DNA of 55,619 bases, taken from positions 1 to 55,619 of the forward strand of contig JAEDIJ010000010.1 in assembly GCA_016292515.1 (NCBI GenBank). The letters run 5' to 3'. The stretch is from Victivallaceae bacterium (GTDB lineage Bacteria; Verrucomicrobiota; Lentisphaeria; Victivallales; Victivallaceae). Every line of letters starts with the position of its first letter. The first letter of the stretch is position 1. Below the pieces are notes generated by a model that was not told the DNA's origin, ran no database searches, and worked only from the letters and a program-made list of their open reading frames with translations. Position numbers and translations under genes: made by a program. Of this stretch, positions 32,024-39,185 are shown one piece after another.

Positions 32024-33121
32024 ATGCAGACTTTCAATCAAATCGTCGATTTCATCCGGCAGCTGAATGCCGGGACAACTTCGCTTACGGCCCGTTATCT
32101 CGCCTTTGCGATGTGCATCATCCTTTCCGTCATCGCCGCCAAACTGCTCCACTTCATTTTCCGCGAAGTGCTCGGCAATTGGACGCGCAAGACCAAAACC
32201 AAGCACGACGACCAGTTTGTTCAGGCGACGCAGACGCCGATCGTCTGGATGCTTGCCGCCAGCGGCATTTTCCTGAGTCTCCGCTTCCTCCATTTGAATC
32301 ACGGAATGAGTTTTTTCCTGCATCGGGTCTACCTCGGCGTGATGATCCTTCTGGGATTGCAACTGATGCTCCGCGCGACCCGGATATTAAGTGAAGTGCT
32401 CGTTTCCGTCATCAATGTCCAAAACATCGCTTACGGCGATCTCCTCGCCAATCTGCTGCGGCCGCTTTTCAAAACGATCCTTTGGATCATCGCGATCCTG
32501 ATGCTGATGAACAACGTTTTCGGCATCAACATCGGCGCATTGCTCGCCGGTGCCGGCATCGTCGCAATGGCGATTGCTTTTGCCGCGCAAAATACCATCG
32601 CCAACATTTTCGGCGCCGTTTCGCTGATCGTCGACCGGCCTTTCCGCATCGGCGACCGCATCCAGGTCGGCGACAAGGACGGCGTCGTCGAAACGATCGG
32701 CTTGCGCAGTACGCAACTGCGTTCGCTCGACGGCACCACTTGGAGCATTCCCAACCGCACGATGACCGACATGCCGATCCACAACTGCTCCAAACGTCCG
32801 AATTTCAAGGAAGTTTTTGTGATCACGCTCACTTACAATTCAACGGTCGACGATCTGCGCCGCGGCAAGGAGATCCTGCACGAAATTCTCGACAAGCATC
32901 CTCTTTTCAGCGAAAAACAGCCGCCCGTCATCACATTCAGCGAAATGGCGGACTACTCGCTGAATCTGCAAGCGGTATGCTTTTTTCAGACGACCGATTT
33001 CGGCAAGTTCGTCAAGGCGAAAGAGGAGATCAATTTCCAGATCCTCGAAAAATTCACCGAAGCGAAACTCGACATCGCTTTCCCGACGCAGACCATCTGT
33101 CTTGAACAAAGCGGCAAATAA
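32024..33121 (+). CDS. MscS-family mechanosensitive channel
   Basis: A 365-residue inner-membrane channel that opens on membrane tension to release solutes. Four or five membrane segments lie in residues 20-195. The pore-lining helix is NIGALLAGAGIVAMAIAFAA with the following AQNTIANIFGAVSLIVDRPFRIGDRI, the MscS signature. The cytoplasmic beta and mixed domains follow. It heads a plus-strand run with a flavin reductase, an acetyltransferase and a nitroreductase. Confidence 0.92.
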   Translation: MQTFNQIVDFIRQLNAGTTSLTARYLAFAMCIILSVIAAKLLHFIFREVLGNWTRKTKTKHDDQFVQATQTPIVWMLAASGIFLSLRFLHLNHGMSFFLHRVYLGVMILLGLQLMLRATRILSEVLVSVINVQNIAYGDLLANLLRPLFKTILWIIAILMLMNNVFGINIGALLAGAGIVAMAIAFAAQNTIANIFGAVSLIVDRPFRIGDRIQVGDKDGVVETIGLRSTQLRSLDGTTWSIPNRTMTDMPIHNCSKRPNFKEVFVITLTYNSTVDDLRRGKEILHEILDKHPLFSEKQPPVITFSEMADYSLNLQAVCFFQTTDFGKFVKAKEEINFQILEKFTEAKLDIAFPTQTICLEQSGK

Positions 33122-33135
33122 AGGAGTCCTGCCTT

Positions 33136-33696
33136 ATGCGTAAAAATTTCGGCCCGCAATGCTGGCTCTATCCGATGCCGGTACTGATCGTTTCGACTTA
33201 CGATGAAAACGGCATCCCCGACGCGATGAATGCCGCGTGGGGCGGCATCCACGACACCAATCAGATCGGCGTCTGCATCGCCCCCGACCACAAGACGGCG
33301 AAAAATCTGCTCGCGCGACGCACGTTCTGCGTCGCCGTCGGCGATGTCCGCCACGTCGCCGCCTGCGATTACGTTGGACTTGTCTCCGGCAACGAGGAAA
33401 AGGAAAAACTCGCCAAAGCGGGATTCCATACGCAGAAATCGCAATTCGTCGATGCCCCCGTGATCGGGGAACTCGCGATGACGCTGGAATGCAAACTGCT
33501 TTCCTACGACGAAAAAACGGGGTGCGCCGTCGGCGAGATCGTCAACGTCAGCGCCGACGAAAGCGTTTTGGCTCCCGACGGCAAAATCGATCCCGTCAAA
33601 CTCGCGCCGATCACTTTTGACCCCGTCCGCCACCGTTATCTCGCGCTCGGAGAAATCGCCGGCACCGCCTTTCACGACGGTCTGCAACTGAAATGA
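33136..33696 (+). CDS. Flavin reductase-like FMN-binding protein
   Basis: A 186-residue split-barrel FMN-binding protein of the flavin-reductase/flavoredoxin type. MPVLIVSTYDENGIPDAMNA and the SGNEEKEKLAKAGF segment are typical. It is probably a small electron-transfer or flavin-reducing enzyme. It starts 14 bp after mscS and overlaps the acetyltransferase gene by four bases (ATGA). Confidence 0.85.
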   Translation: MRKNFGPQCWLYPMPVLIVSTYDENGIPDAMNAAWGGIHDTNQIGVCIAPDHKTAKNLLARRTFCVAVGDVRHVAACDYVGLVSGNEEKEKLAKAGFHTQKSQFVDAPVIGELAMTLECKLLSYDEKTGCAVGEIVNVSADESVLAPDGKIDPVKLAPITFDPVRHRYLALGEIAGTAFHDGLQLK

Positions 33697-34277
33697 GCGA
33701 TATTCTCATCCGCGATTTCACCGATGCCGACTTGAACGATGCCGGACGCATCGCCTTGCAACTTTGGGGTGACGAAATTCCCGAGATGCCGCAAGCCGTC
33801 AAACCGGAGATCTACCGCTATCTCGCGCGTTACTATTTTGCCCCCACGTCTTCTTTCAACCTCGCGGCGGAAAAAGAGGGCGGACTCTGCGGCTGTCTCC
33901 TCGCCGCGTTCCCGGATGAAGCGCGGCTCGATGAACTCCCTCCGCTCGACGATCCCGCCCAAAAACGCTATTTTGAAGAATACCGCCGCTATCTCGACGG
34001 CAACCGCGCCGCCGAAGAAAAGGAAGCCGGAAAACGCGAGATTATTCTCCTTTTTTTCACCAGCATCGTGCGCGGCGCAGGCAAACTTCTGCTCGCCGAA
34101 TTGGAAAAACGCCTGAAAGCGCAAAAAATTCCGTCGATGTTGCTTTGGACGGACGAAACCTGCGATTTCGATTATTATTTTTGCAACGGATTTGTCGAAG
34201 CGGGGCATTTCGCCTCCCCCAACGGTCTCTGCGGCAGAAAATTTGAAACCTGGCTTTTCCGGAAAAGCCTCTTATAA
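33693..34277 (+). CDS. GNAT-family acetyltransferase
   Basis: A 194-residue protein with a GNAT-like layout: N-terminal IRDFTDADLNDAGRI, a coenzyme-A-binding region FFTSIVRGAGKLLLAELEKRL (about 116-136, with the R-G-x-G-K loop) and a C-terminal CDFDYYFCNGFVEAGHF. The substrate is unknown. Translation is probably coupled to the flavin reductase through the ATGA overlap. Confidence 0.8.
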   Translation: MSDILIRDFTDADLNDAGRIALQLWGDEIPEMPQAVKPEIYRYLARYYFAPTSSFNLAAEKEGGLCGCLLAAFPDEARLDELPPLDDPAQKRYFEEYRRYLDGNRAAEEKEAGKREIILLFFTSIVRGAGKLLLAELEKRLKAQKIPSMLLWTDETCDFDYYFCNGFVEAGHFASPNGLCGRKFETWLFRKSLL

Positions 34278-34292
34278 AAAAGGAGAAAAACG

Positions 34293-34922
34293 ATGAAAAA
34301 AATGTTACTTCATCTTTGTGGCGCATGCGCGATTTTTTCCGCGTGTGCGGCGGAAGTCATCACGTTGCCCCAAGTTGCGCTCGATACATCGATGCCGCTT
34401 CGTCAGGCGATGCGGGAAAGAAAAACGATCCGTACTTTTGCCCCCGTCGCCCCCGACAAGAAAATGCAGTGCATCGCCGACCTTCTCTGGTGCGCCACCG
34501 GGCAAAACCGTCCGGACGGTCATCGGGTCACCCCCGCCGCGATCAACCGCTACGCCGCGACGCTCTACGTCGTCGATGCCGATGCCGTCTACCGTTTCGA
34601 CCGTCAGCAAAACACCCTCACCGAAGTCGCGCGCGGCAACTATATGACGGCTTGCGCCAGCAATCAGGCGATGTGCAAATCCGCCTCGTTCGCCCTGATT
34701 TTCGTCCTCGACGAAAGTGTCTGGGCAACAAGAAACCGTCAGGATTATGCCGCCTTGGAAGTCGGCGCAATGATGCAAAACGTCTACCTCGGCTGTGCCG
34801 CTATGGATCTCGGCACTTGCGCTTGCGGAAGTTTCGACGCGAAAAAACTTTCCGCGGCGTTACCGCTCGCCGCCGATCAGAAAGTCTATCTCACTATGGT
34901 CGTCGGCAGTCAAGTGCGCTGA
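34293..34922 (+). CDS. Exported nitroreductase-like protein
   Basis: A 209-residue nitroreductase-fold flavoprotein with an N-terminal signal peptide (MKKMLLHLCGACAIFSACAA). FMN contacts are suggested by MRERKTIRTFA (about 40-50), LLWCATGQNRPDGHRVTPAA, and the C-terminal GTCACGSFDAKKL. SagB-like nitroreductases fit the pattern. Export of a flavoprotein is unusual and would need flavin loading outside the cytoplasm. It is the last gene before the dispersed repeat. Confidence 0.82.
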   Translation: MKKMLLHLCGACAIFSACAAEVITLPQVALDTSMPLRQAMRERKTIRTFAPVAPDKKMQCIADLLWCATGQNRPDGHRVTPAAINRYAATLYVVDADAVYRFDRQQNTLTEVARGNYMTACASNQAMCKSASFALIFVLDESVWATRNRQDYAALEVGAMMQNVYLGCAAMDLGTCACGSFDAKKLSAALPLAADQKVYLTMVVGSQVR

Positions 34923-34941
34923 AAACAAACGTGATGGGAGC

Positions 34942-35210
34942 AAGAGGGGACTCACGTCGTCCCCTCTTAACTCCCCGGCGCCCGCCAAGGGCGGGATCTG
35001 TACCTGCCGCAGATATTTGCGGAACTTGCGTTTTGCCCGCGCTCTATCCAAATGTCCCCGCAAATCTCCGCGGGCTCGTCTATTTTGTTACTGCAAATTG
35101 ACTCGCGCCCCACGCGGGCTAATGCTCCGCTCTGCCGCTCCGCTCGCCCGACTGATTGGTCTGCGACACTCCCCACGCCGATGTTTCTCTCGCGGACACC
35201 GCCGCGAAAG
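34942..35210 (+). repeat. Dispersed repeat, copy B
   Basis: A plus-strand copy of the element at 300-575. It begins with a stem AAGAGGGGA/TCCCCTCTT (34942-34968) 20 bp after the nitroreductase stop, mirroring copy A 18 bp after the dehydrogenase stop. Homology runs to about 35210 (CGCGGACACCGCCGCGAAAG) and resumes for 23 bp at 35741-35763. The roughly 500 bp between are extra relative to copy A. Confidence 0.85.
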
Positions 35211-35740
35211 AAACCGAAGAAATACCACATACGCTTTGATTGCCGTCGGATGCGAGTCGGTAGCCGACGAGCGCGCAGTCGGATGGGAGCGATTTTACGC
35301 ATTGCTATTGCAATGCGGAAATGCGCAAACAGTTGTTTGCGCAAGCGACCGTAGACGAGCACGATAGCCGCGAGAGAGGAGGAGCTGCAAATTGAGCCGG
35401 AGCAACGCGACGGCACGATTTGCAACGCGACAACGAAGCGCAGGCGTATGGGAGTAAAAAAAGGAACATCCACATTCGTTTCGACTGCGATCGCACGGGA
35501 AAAGGGGAGATCAAAGAGGGGAAAACCGTAAGAGTACGGTTGTCCCCTCTTGCGCCGATCCCGTCGGGCATACCGCACACCTCCCTGTTTTTCTGACAAA
35601 AGTACCCCCTTATGCAAATTTAACTCGCGAGAGCGCGGGGGCTCCCCCGAAAATCGCAGATTTTAAGGGGGAAATCCGACCGTAGACGAGCACGGTTTTC
35701 CGTGTGGCGCGGAGCGAGAGCACGGTTTTATCCGTTAATG
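35211..35740. repeat. Insert within repeat copy B
   Basis: About 530 bp present in copy B but absent from copy A. It holds an 18-bp direct repeat CGACCGTAGACGAGCACG at 35346-35363 and 35677-35694, a long hairpin at 35514-35551 whose outer arms (AAGAGGGGA/TCCCCTCTT) repeat those of the element's leading hairpin, and a C-run/G-run hairpin around 35645-35672. No convincing gene. Confidence 0.65.
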
Positions 35741-35844
35741 TCCGTTGAGGATGACAACGCAGTTGCTCTGCTACGCAGCTCTGCCCGACGGCACAGCGGG
35801 CATCCTCAAAAAGATTATCGCCAACTTTATATCTGCCACAAAAC

Positions 35845-35984
35845 GCCGATACTTACATCGGCTTATAGAACGATACAAAACGGCAGTACGCGAATTGTTT
35901 GGTCAATGCGTACTGCCCATTTGTTTTTAAGCCGATGCGATGCATCGGCGCTGTCGGAGGGTCAGGGAGCCGAAAAGCTCCCTG
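35845..35984. other. Series of four hairpins
   Basis: Hairpins at 35845-35862 (GCCGAT/ATCGGC), 35882-35917 (GGCAGTACGC/GCGTACTGCC), 35931-35949 (GCCGATG/CATCGGC) and 35963-35984 (CAGGGAGC/GCTCCCTG). They lie between the repeat and the rpsS terminator. The second is followed by a T-rich stretch. No gene is visible here. Confidence 0.6.
35882..35930 (+). terminator. Plus-strand terminator candidate
   Basis: A 10-bp stem GGCAGTACGC/GCGTACTGCC with a 16-base loop, followed by CATTTGTTTTT. It is about 960 bp after the nitroreductase stop, so it may end read-through from the mscS run or an RNA from the repeat. Confidence 0.5.
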
Positions 35985-36014
35985 CGTAGCACTTAAAACT
36001 AAAAACTTATAACT

Positions 36015-36050
36015 AAAAAACCGCCGTACCCCTTTGGAGTACGGCGGTTT
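36015..36050 (-). terminator. Intrinsic terminator after rpsS
   Basis: On the minus strand a 12-bp stem AAACCGCCGTAC/GTACGGCGGTTT (36018-36050) with a nine-base loop, running into TTTTTT at 36015-36020. It lies 21 bp after the rpsS stop and closes the ribosomal supercluster. Confidence 0.9.
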
Positions 36051-36071
36051 CGATATCTGGTATCGGGGCAA

Positions 36072-36338
36072 TTACTTGCCGGAAACCACACCGTGTTCTT
36101 TGAAAGCACGGGTCGGCGCAAATTCGCCAAGTTTGTGACCGACCATATTTTCGGTCACGAAAACCTGCGTGAAACTTTTGCCGCTGTGAACCATGAACGT
36201 GTGTCCGACGAAATCCGGAATCACCATGGAGCGACGGCTCCAAGTTTTGATCGGGCTCTTGTTGGAACCGTTCATCTTTTCGACTTTGTCGAGCAGACTC
36301 TGATCGACGAAAGGACCTTTTTTGATCGACCGGGGCAT
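36072..36338 (-). CDS. rpsS: Small-subunit ribosomal protein S19
   Basis: An 88-residue S19, MPRSIKKGPFVDQSLLDKVE, with SRRSMVIPDFVGHTFMVHSGK and GHKLGEFAPTRAF in the usual places. It binds 16S rRNA in the head of the small subunit. Its ATG overlaps the rplB stop by one base. It is the last gene of the cluster: rplV, which normally follows it directly, is absent, and a terminator comes next. Confidence 0.98.
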   Translation of the reverse strand: MPRSIKKGPFVDQSLLDKVEKMNGSNKSPIKTWSRRSMVIPDFVGHTFMVHSGKSFTQVFVTENMVGHKLGEFAPTRAFKEHGVVSGK

Positions 36339-37165
36339 TATTTCTTCCTCCGTTCAACGATGAAGTTCTTGGACGTCTTTTTCGGATTACGGGTCCGCTT
36401 GCCTTTGGCGAGCTTACCCCACGGCGAAACGGGATGTCCGCCGCCCGACTCACGACCTTCACCACCACCCATCGGGTGGTCGACCGGGTTCTGCGCGACG
36501 CCGCGGACGTGCGGACGGAAGCCCAGATAACGCTTCTTGCCCGCCTTGCCGAGCTTGGCGGCCATGTAGTCGAGGTTGCCGACCTGACCGATCACCGCAC
36601 GGCAATCGAGGTGGATCATACGGACTTCGCCCGAGGGCAGTTTGATCTGCGCGTAGACGTCTTCCTTACCGCGGAGGATCGCCACCTGTCCGGCGGAACG
36701 AGCCATCTTGGCGCCGGCACCGGGCTGCAATTCAAGGCAGCAGATCTCGATACCGACCGGAATGTCACGCAATTTCAGGCAGTTGCCCGGTTTCAATTCA
36801 GCCTTGGAACCATTCATCACCTTGTCGCCGACTTTGAGGCCGTTGGGGGCGATGATGTAGCTTTTCACGCCGTCCGCGTAGACGATGAGCGCGATATTCG
36901 CGCTGCGGTTCGGATCGTATTCGATCGTCGCCACGGTCGCCGGAACGCCGTCTTTGTTGCGGAGGAAATCGACCGCCCGGTAACGACGCTTGTTGCCGGC
37001 GCCGCGGAAACGGGTGGTGATACGACCGTCATTGTTACGGCCGCCCGTCGCACTCTTGCCTTTGGTCAGACTCTTCAGCGGAGCCACGGGGCTGAGGTTG
37101 GAATTATCCACCACCGCCATATGGCGACGCGAGGGAGTCGTCGGATTAAAACTCTTGATAGCCAT
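36338..37165 (-). CDS. rplB: Large-subunit ribosomal protein L2
   Basis: A 275-residue L2 that contacts the peptidyl-transferase centre. N-terminal FNPTTPSRRHMAVVDNSNL, the GRNNDGRITTRFRGAG region, and the conserved C-terminal VAQNPVDHPMGGGEGRE containing the histidine needed for activity are present. It starts 15 bp after the rplW stop. Confidence 0.98.
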   Translation of the reverse strand: MAIKSFNPTTPSRRHMAVVDNSNLSPVAPLKSLTKGKSATGGRNNDGRITTRFRGAGNKRRYRAVDFLRNKDGVPATVATIEYDPNRSANIALIVYADGVKSYIIAPNGLKVGDKVMNGSKAELKPGNCLKLRDIPVGIEICCLELQPGAGAKMARSAGQVAILRGKEDVYAQIKLPSGEVRMIHLDCRAVIGQVGNLDYMAAKLGKAGKKRYLGFRPHVRGVAQNPVDHPMGGGEGRESGGGHPVSPWGKLAKGKRTRNPKKTSKNFIVERRKK

Positions 37166-37180
37166 AATTTACCATCTCCC

Positions 37181-37462
37181 TCAAATGATCTCGATGCTGC
37201 CTTCGGCAAGCGTGACCACCGCGCGTTTCCAATCGGCGCGTTTGCCCGATTTCATCGTGCGGCCGACGCGCTTGGCTTTGCCGGCGTAATTCATCACATT
37301 GACCGATTTCACCTTCACGTTGAAAAGTTCCTCGACCGCCTTGCCGATCTCGATCCGGCCGGCTTTGGGGCTGACTTTGAAGGTGTACTTCTTTTCCTGC
37401 ATCAGGGCGTTGCACTTTTCGGTGACAACGGGCGCGATGATGATGTCAAAAGCATTACTCAT
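37181..37462 (-). CDS. rplW: Large-subunit ribosomal protein L23
   Basis: A 93-residue L23, MSNAFDIIIAPVVTEKCNAL, ending GKRADWKRAVVTLAEGSIEI, of normal length. It lies at the peptide exit tunnel and docks signal-recognition particle and trigger factor. It starts 12 bp after rplD. Confidence 0.97.
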   Translation of the reverse strand: MSNAFDIIIAPVVTEKCNALMQEKKYTFKVSPKAGRIEIGKAVEELFNVKVKSVNVMNYAGKAKRVGRTMKSGKRADWKRAVVTLAEGSIEII

Positions 37463-37474
37463 TTCAACTTCTCC

Positions 37475-38104
37475 TTACGCCAGCCGTCCGATGAAAGCAT
37501 CGAGGGCATCCTTGGTGAAGACGAGCTTGTTGAAGCGCATCAACTCGTAGGTGTTGACCGTGGAAGCCGTGCGCAGCACCAGACTCGCGATGTTTCCGGT
37601 CGCGCAGACCGTCGCTTCGTCGAGTTCGGGGATCGAGAGCAACACGCTCTGATCGGCGACGTTGAGGGCTTTGAGCACCGCAAACGCGCTCTTGGTCTTG
37701 TGGTCGGCAAGCGCGAACTTGTCGAGCACGATCACATTGCCTTCGTTGATCCGCTCCGAAAGCGCACGCTTCAGAGCGAGGACAAGGACTTTCTTGTTGA
37801 TTTTCTTCGCGAAAGAACGCGGACGGGGACCGAAAGCGACACCGCCGCCAGTCCAAACCGGGTTACGGCTGGAACCGGCACGCGCCGCGCCGCGGCCCTT
37901 CTGGCGGAAAGGCTTCGCGCCGCCGCCGGTGACTTCGCCGCGCGTCTTGGTGCACGCCGTACCGGCGCGCTGACCAGCGAGATATGCGACGACCGCATCA
38001 TGCACCGCCTGGGTGCCTTTTTCCAACTCGATCACACCTTCGGGGATGGCGTATTCGCCAACCTTCGCGCCGGTGCAATCAAGGATATCCAAAGTATTCG
38101 ACAT
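37475..38104 (-). CDS. rplD: Large-subunit ribosomal protein L4
   Basis: A 209-residue L4 lining the exit tunnel. The conserved loop is GEVTGGGAKPFRQKGRGAARAGSSR (about 58-82) with RNPVWTGGGVAFGP. No unusual macrolide-site change is evident in KPFRQKGRG. It may also regulate the S10 operon, as in E. coli, but I see no leader structure that proves it. Confidence 0.97.
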   Translation of the reverse strand: MSNTLDILDCTGAKVGEYAIPEGVIELEKGTQAVHDAVVAYLAGQRAGTACTKTRGEVTGGGAKPFRQKGRGAARAGSSRNPVWTGGGVAFGPRPRSFAKKINKKVLVLALKRALSERINEGNVIVLDKFALADHKTKSAFAVLKALNVADQSVLLSIPELDEATVCATGNIASLVLRTASTVNTYELMRFNKLVFTKDALDAFIGRLA

Positions 38105-38123
38105 AATTCAGTTCTCCTTCGAA

Positions 38124-38765
38124 TTACTTGGTCGCGCTCTTTTTCAGCGCGCTGCGGAGGACAAGGATGCCGCCGTTCGCGCCGGGAACCGCGCCTTTGA
38201 CCAGCAGGAGATTCTCTTCGGGCATGACCTTGACGATCTCCAGATTCTGCACCGTGCAGCGCGCACAGCCGAAGTGACCCGGCATGCGCTTACCTTTGTT
38301 GACCCGGCCCGGCCATTCGCGACAACCGATAGAACCGGGACGACGCTCCCACGCGCCGCCGTGACTGCCGCGACCGCCGGCGAAATTGTAGCGTTTGACA
38401 ACGCCCTGAAAACCGCGGCCTTTGCTGGTACCGACCACATCGAGGAACTCGCCGTTCGAGAAAATGGTCACATCCAGTTTGGCGCCGGCTTCGGCGCTCT
38501 CGGTGGTGCGGATCTCGCGCAACACCGCCGGCAACGTGTCGCCGGTGACCCCCGCCTTGGCGAGGTGTCCGCGACGGGCGCCGGAAACATTCTTGCTCTT
38601 GCGGGTGCCGAAACCGAGCTGGATCGCCGCATAGCCGTCGCGCTCGACGGTCTTGACGTCCGTCACCACGCAGGGGCCGGCTTCGATCGCCGTCACCGGG
38701 ATCAGCACGCCCTGATCGGAGTAGACTTGCGTCATTCCGACCTTCTTACCGATTAAACCTTTCAT
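38124..38765 (-). CDS. rplC: Large-subunit ribosomal protein L3
   Basis: A 213-residue L3, MKGLIGKKVGMTQVYSDQGV, with GTSKGRGFQGVVKRYNFAGGRGSHGG near the centre. The start at 38765 is chosen for AGGAG at the right distance; an in-frame ATG at 38798 lacks a site and would add an atypical N-terminus. It is separated from rpsJ by 96 bp, the widest gap in the S10 part. Confidence 0.97.
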   Translation of the reverse strand: MKGLIGKKVGMTQVYSDQGVLIPVTAIEAGPCVVTDVKTVERDGYAAIQLGFGTRKSKNVSGARRGHLAKAGVTGDTLPAVLREIRTTESAEAGAKLDVTIFSNGEFLDVVGTSKGRGFQGVVKRYNFAGGRGSHGGAWERRPGSIGCREWPGRVNKGKRMPGHFGCARCTVQNLEIVKVMPEENLLLVKGAVPGANGGILVLRSALKKSATK

Positions 38766-38861
38766 AACTTTCTCCTTTCTGAGAAACATTCGATACATAC
38801 TCCCAATCGGCCGGGAGCAGCGGTATCTAGGGGAACTTCAATCCCTTTCCGGAAATCCGGA

Positions 38862-39185
38862 TCAGAACCCCGTCTTGATCGAAATATCAACGCCGGCGGG
38901 CAGATTGAGCTTTTTCAGCTCGTCGACCGTTTTGGCGTTGGGATTGATGATATCCAACATCCGCTTGTGCGTGCGCATCTCGAACTGCTCCATCGACTTC
39001 TTGTTGATGTGGGGCGAACGGTTGACCGTCCAGCGTTCGATGCGGGTCGGAAGCGGAATCGGACCGGCGACCATCGAGCCGGTGCGCTTCGCCGCGTCAA
39101 GTATTTCATTGACCGACTGATCCAGGATCCGCGACTCGTAAGCCTGCAGACGGATACGGATCTTCTGTTTTTTTGCCGTAGCCAT
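38862..39185 (-). CDS. rpsJ: Small-subunit ribosomal protein S10 (NusE)
   Basis: A 107-residue S10, with KIRIRLQAYESRILDQSVNE and GPIPLPTRIERWTVNRSPHINKKSMEQFEMRTHKR in the usual places. S10 also acts as the NusE antitermination factor. Its start overlaps the fusA stop by one base. tufA, which normally lies between fusA and rpsJ, is missing. Confidence 0.98.
   Translation of the reverse strand: MATAKKQKIRIRLQAYESRILDQSVNEILDAAKRTGSMVAGPIPLPTRIERWTVNRSPHINKKSMEQFEMRTHKRMLDIINPNAKTVDELKKLNLPAGVDISIKTGF

Noticed and set aside
34923..35617. Several 60- to 216-codon frames in the second repeat copy
   Set aside because: They overlap each other on both strands, are not kept in copy A, and lack ribosome-binding sites.
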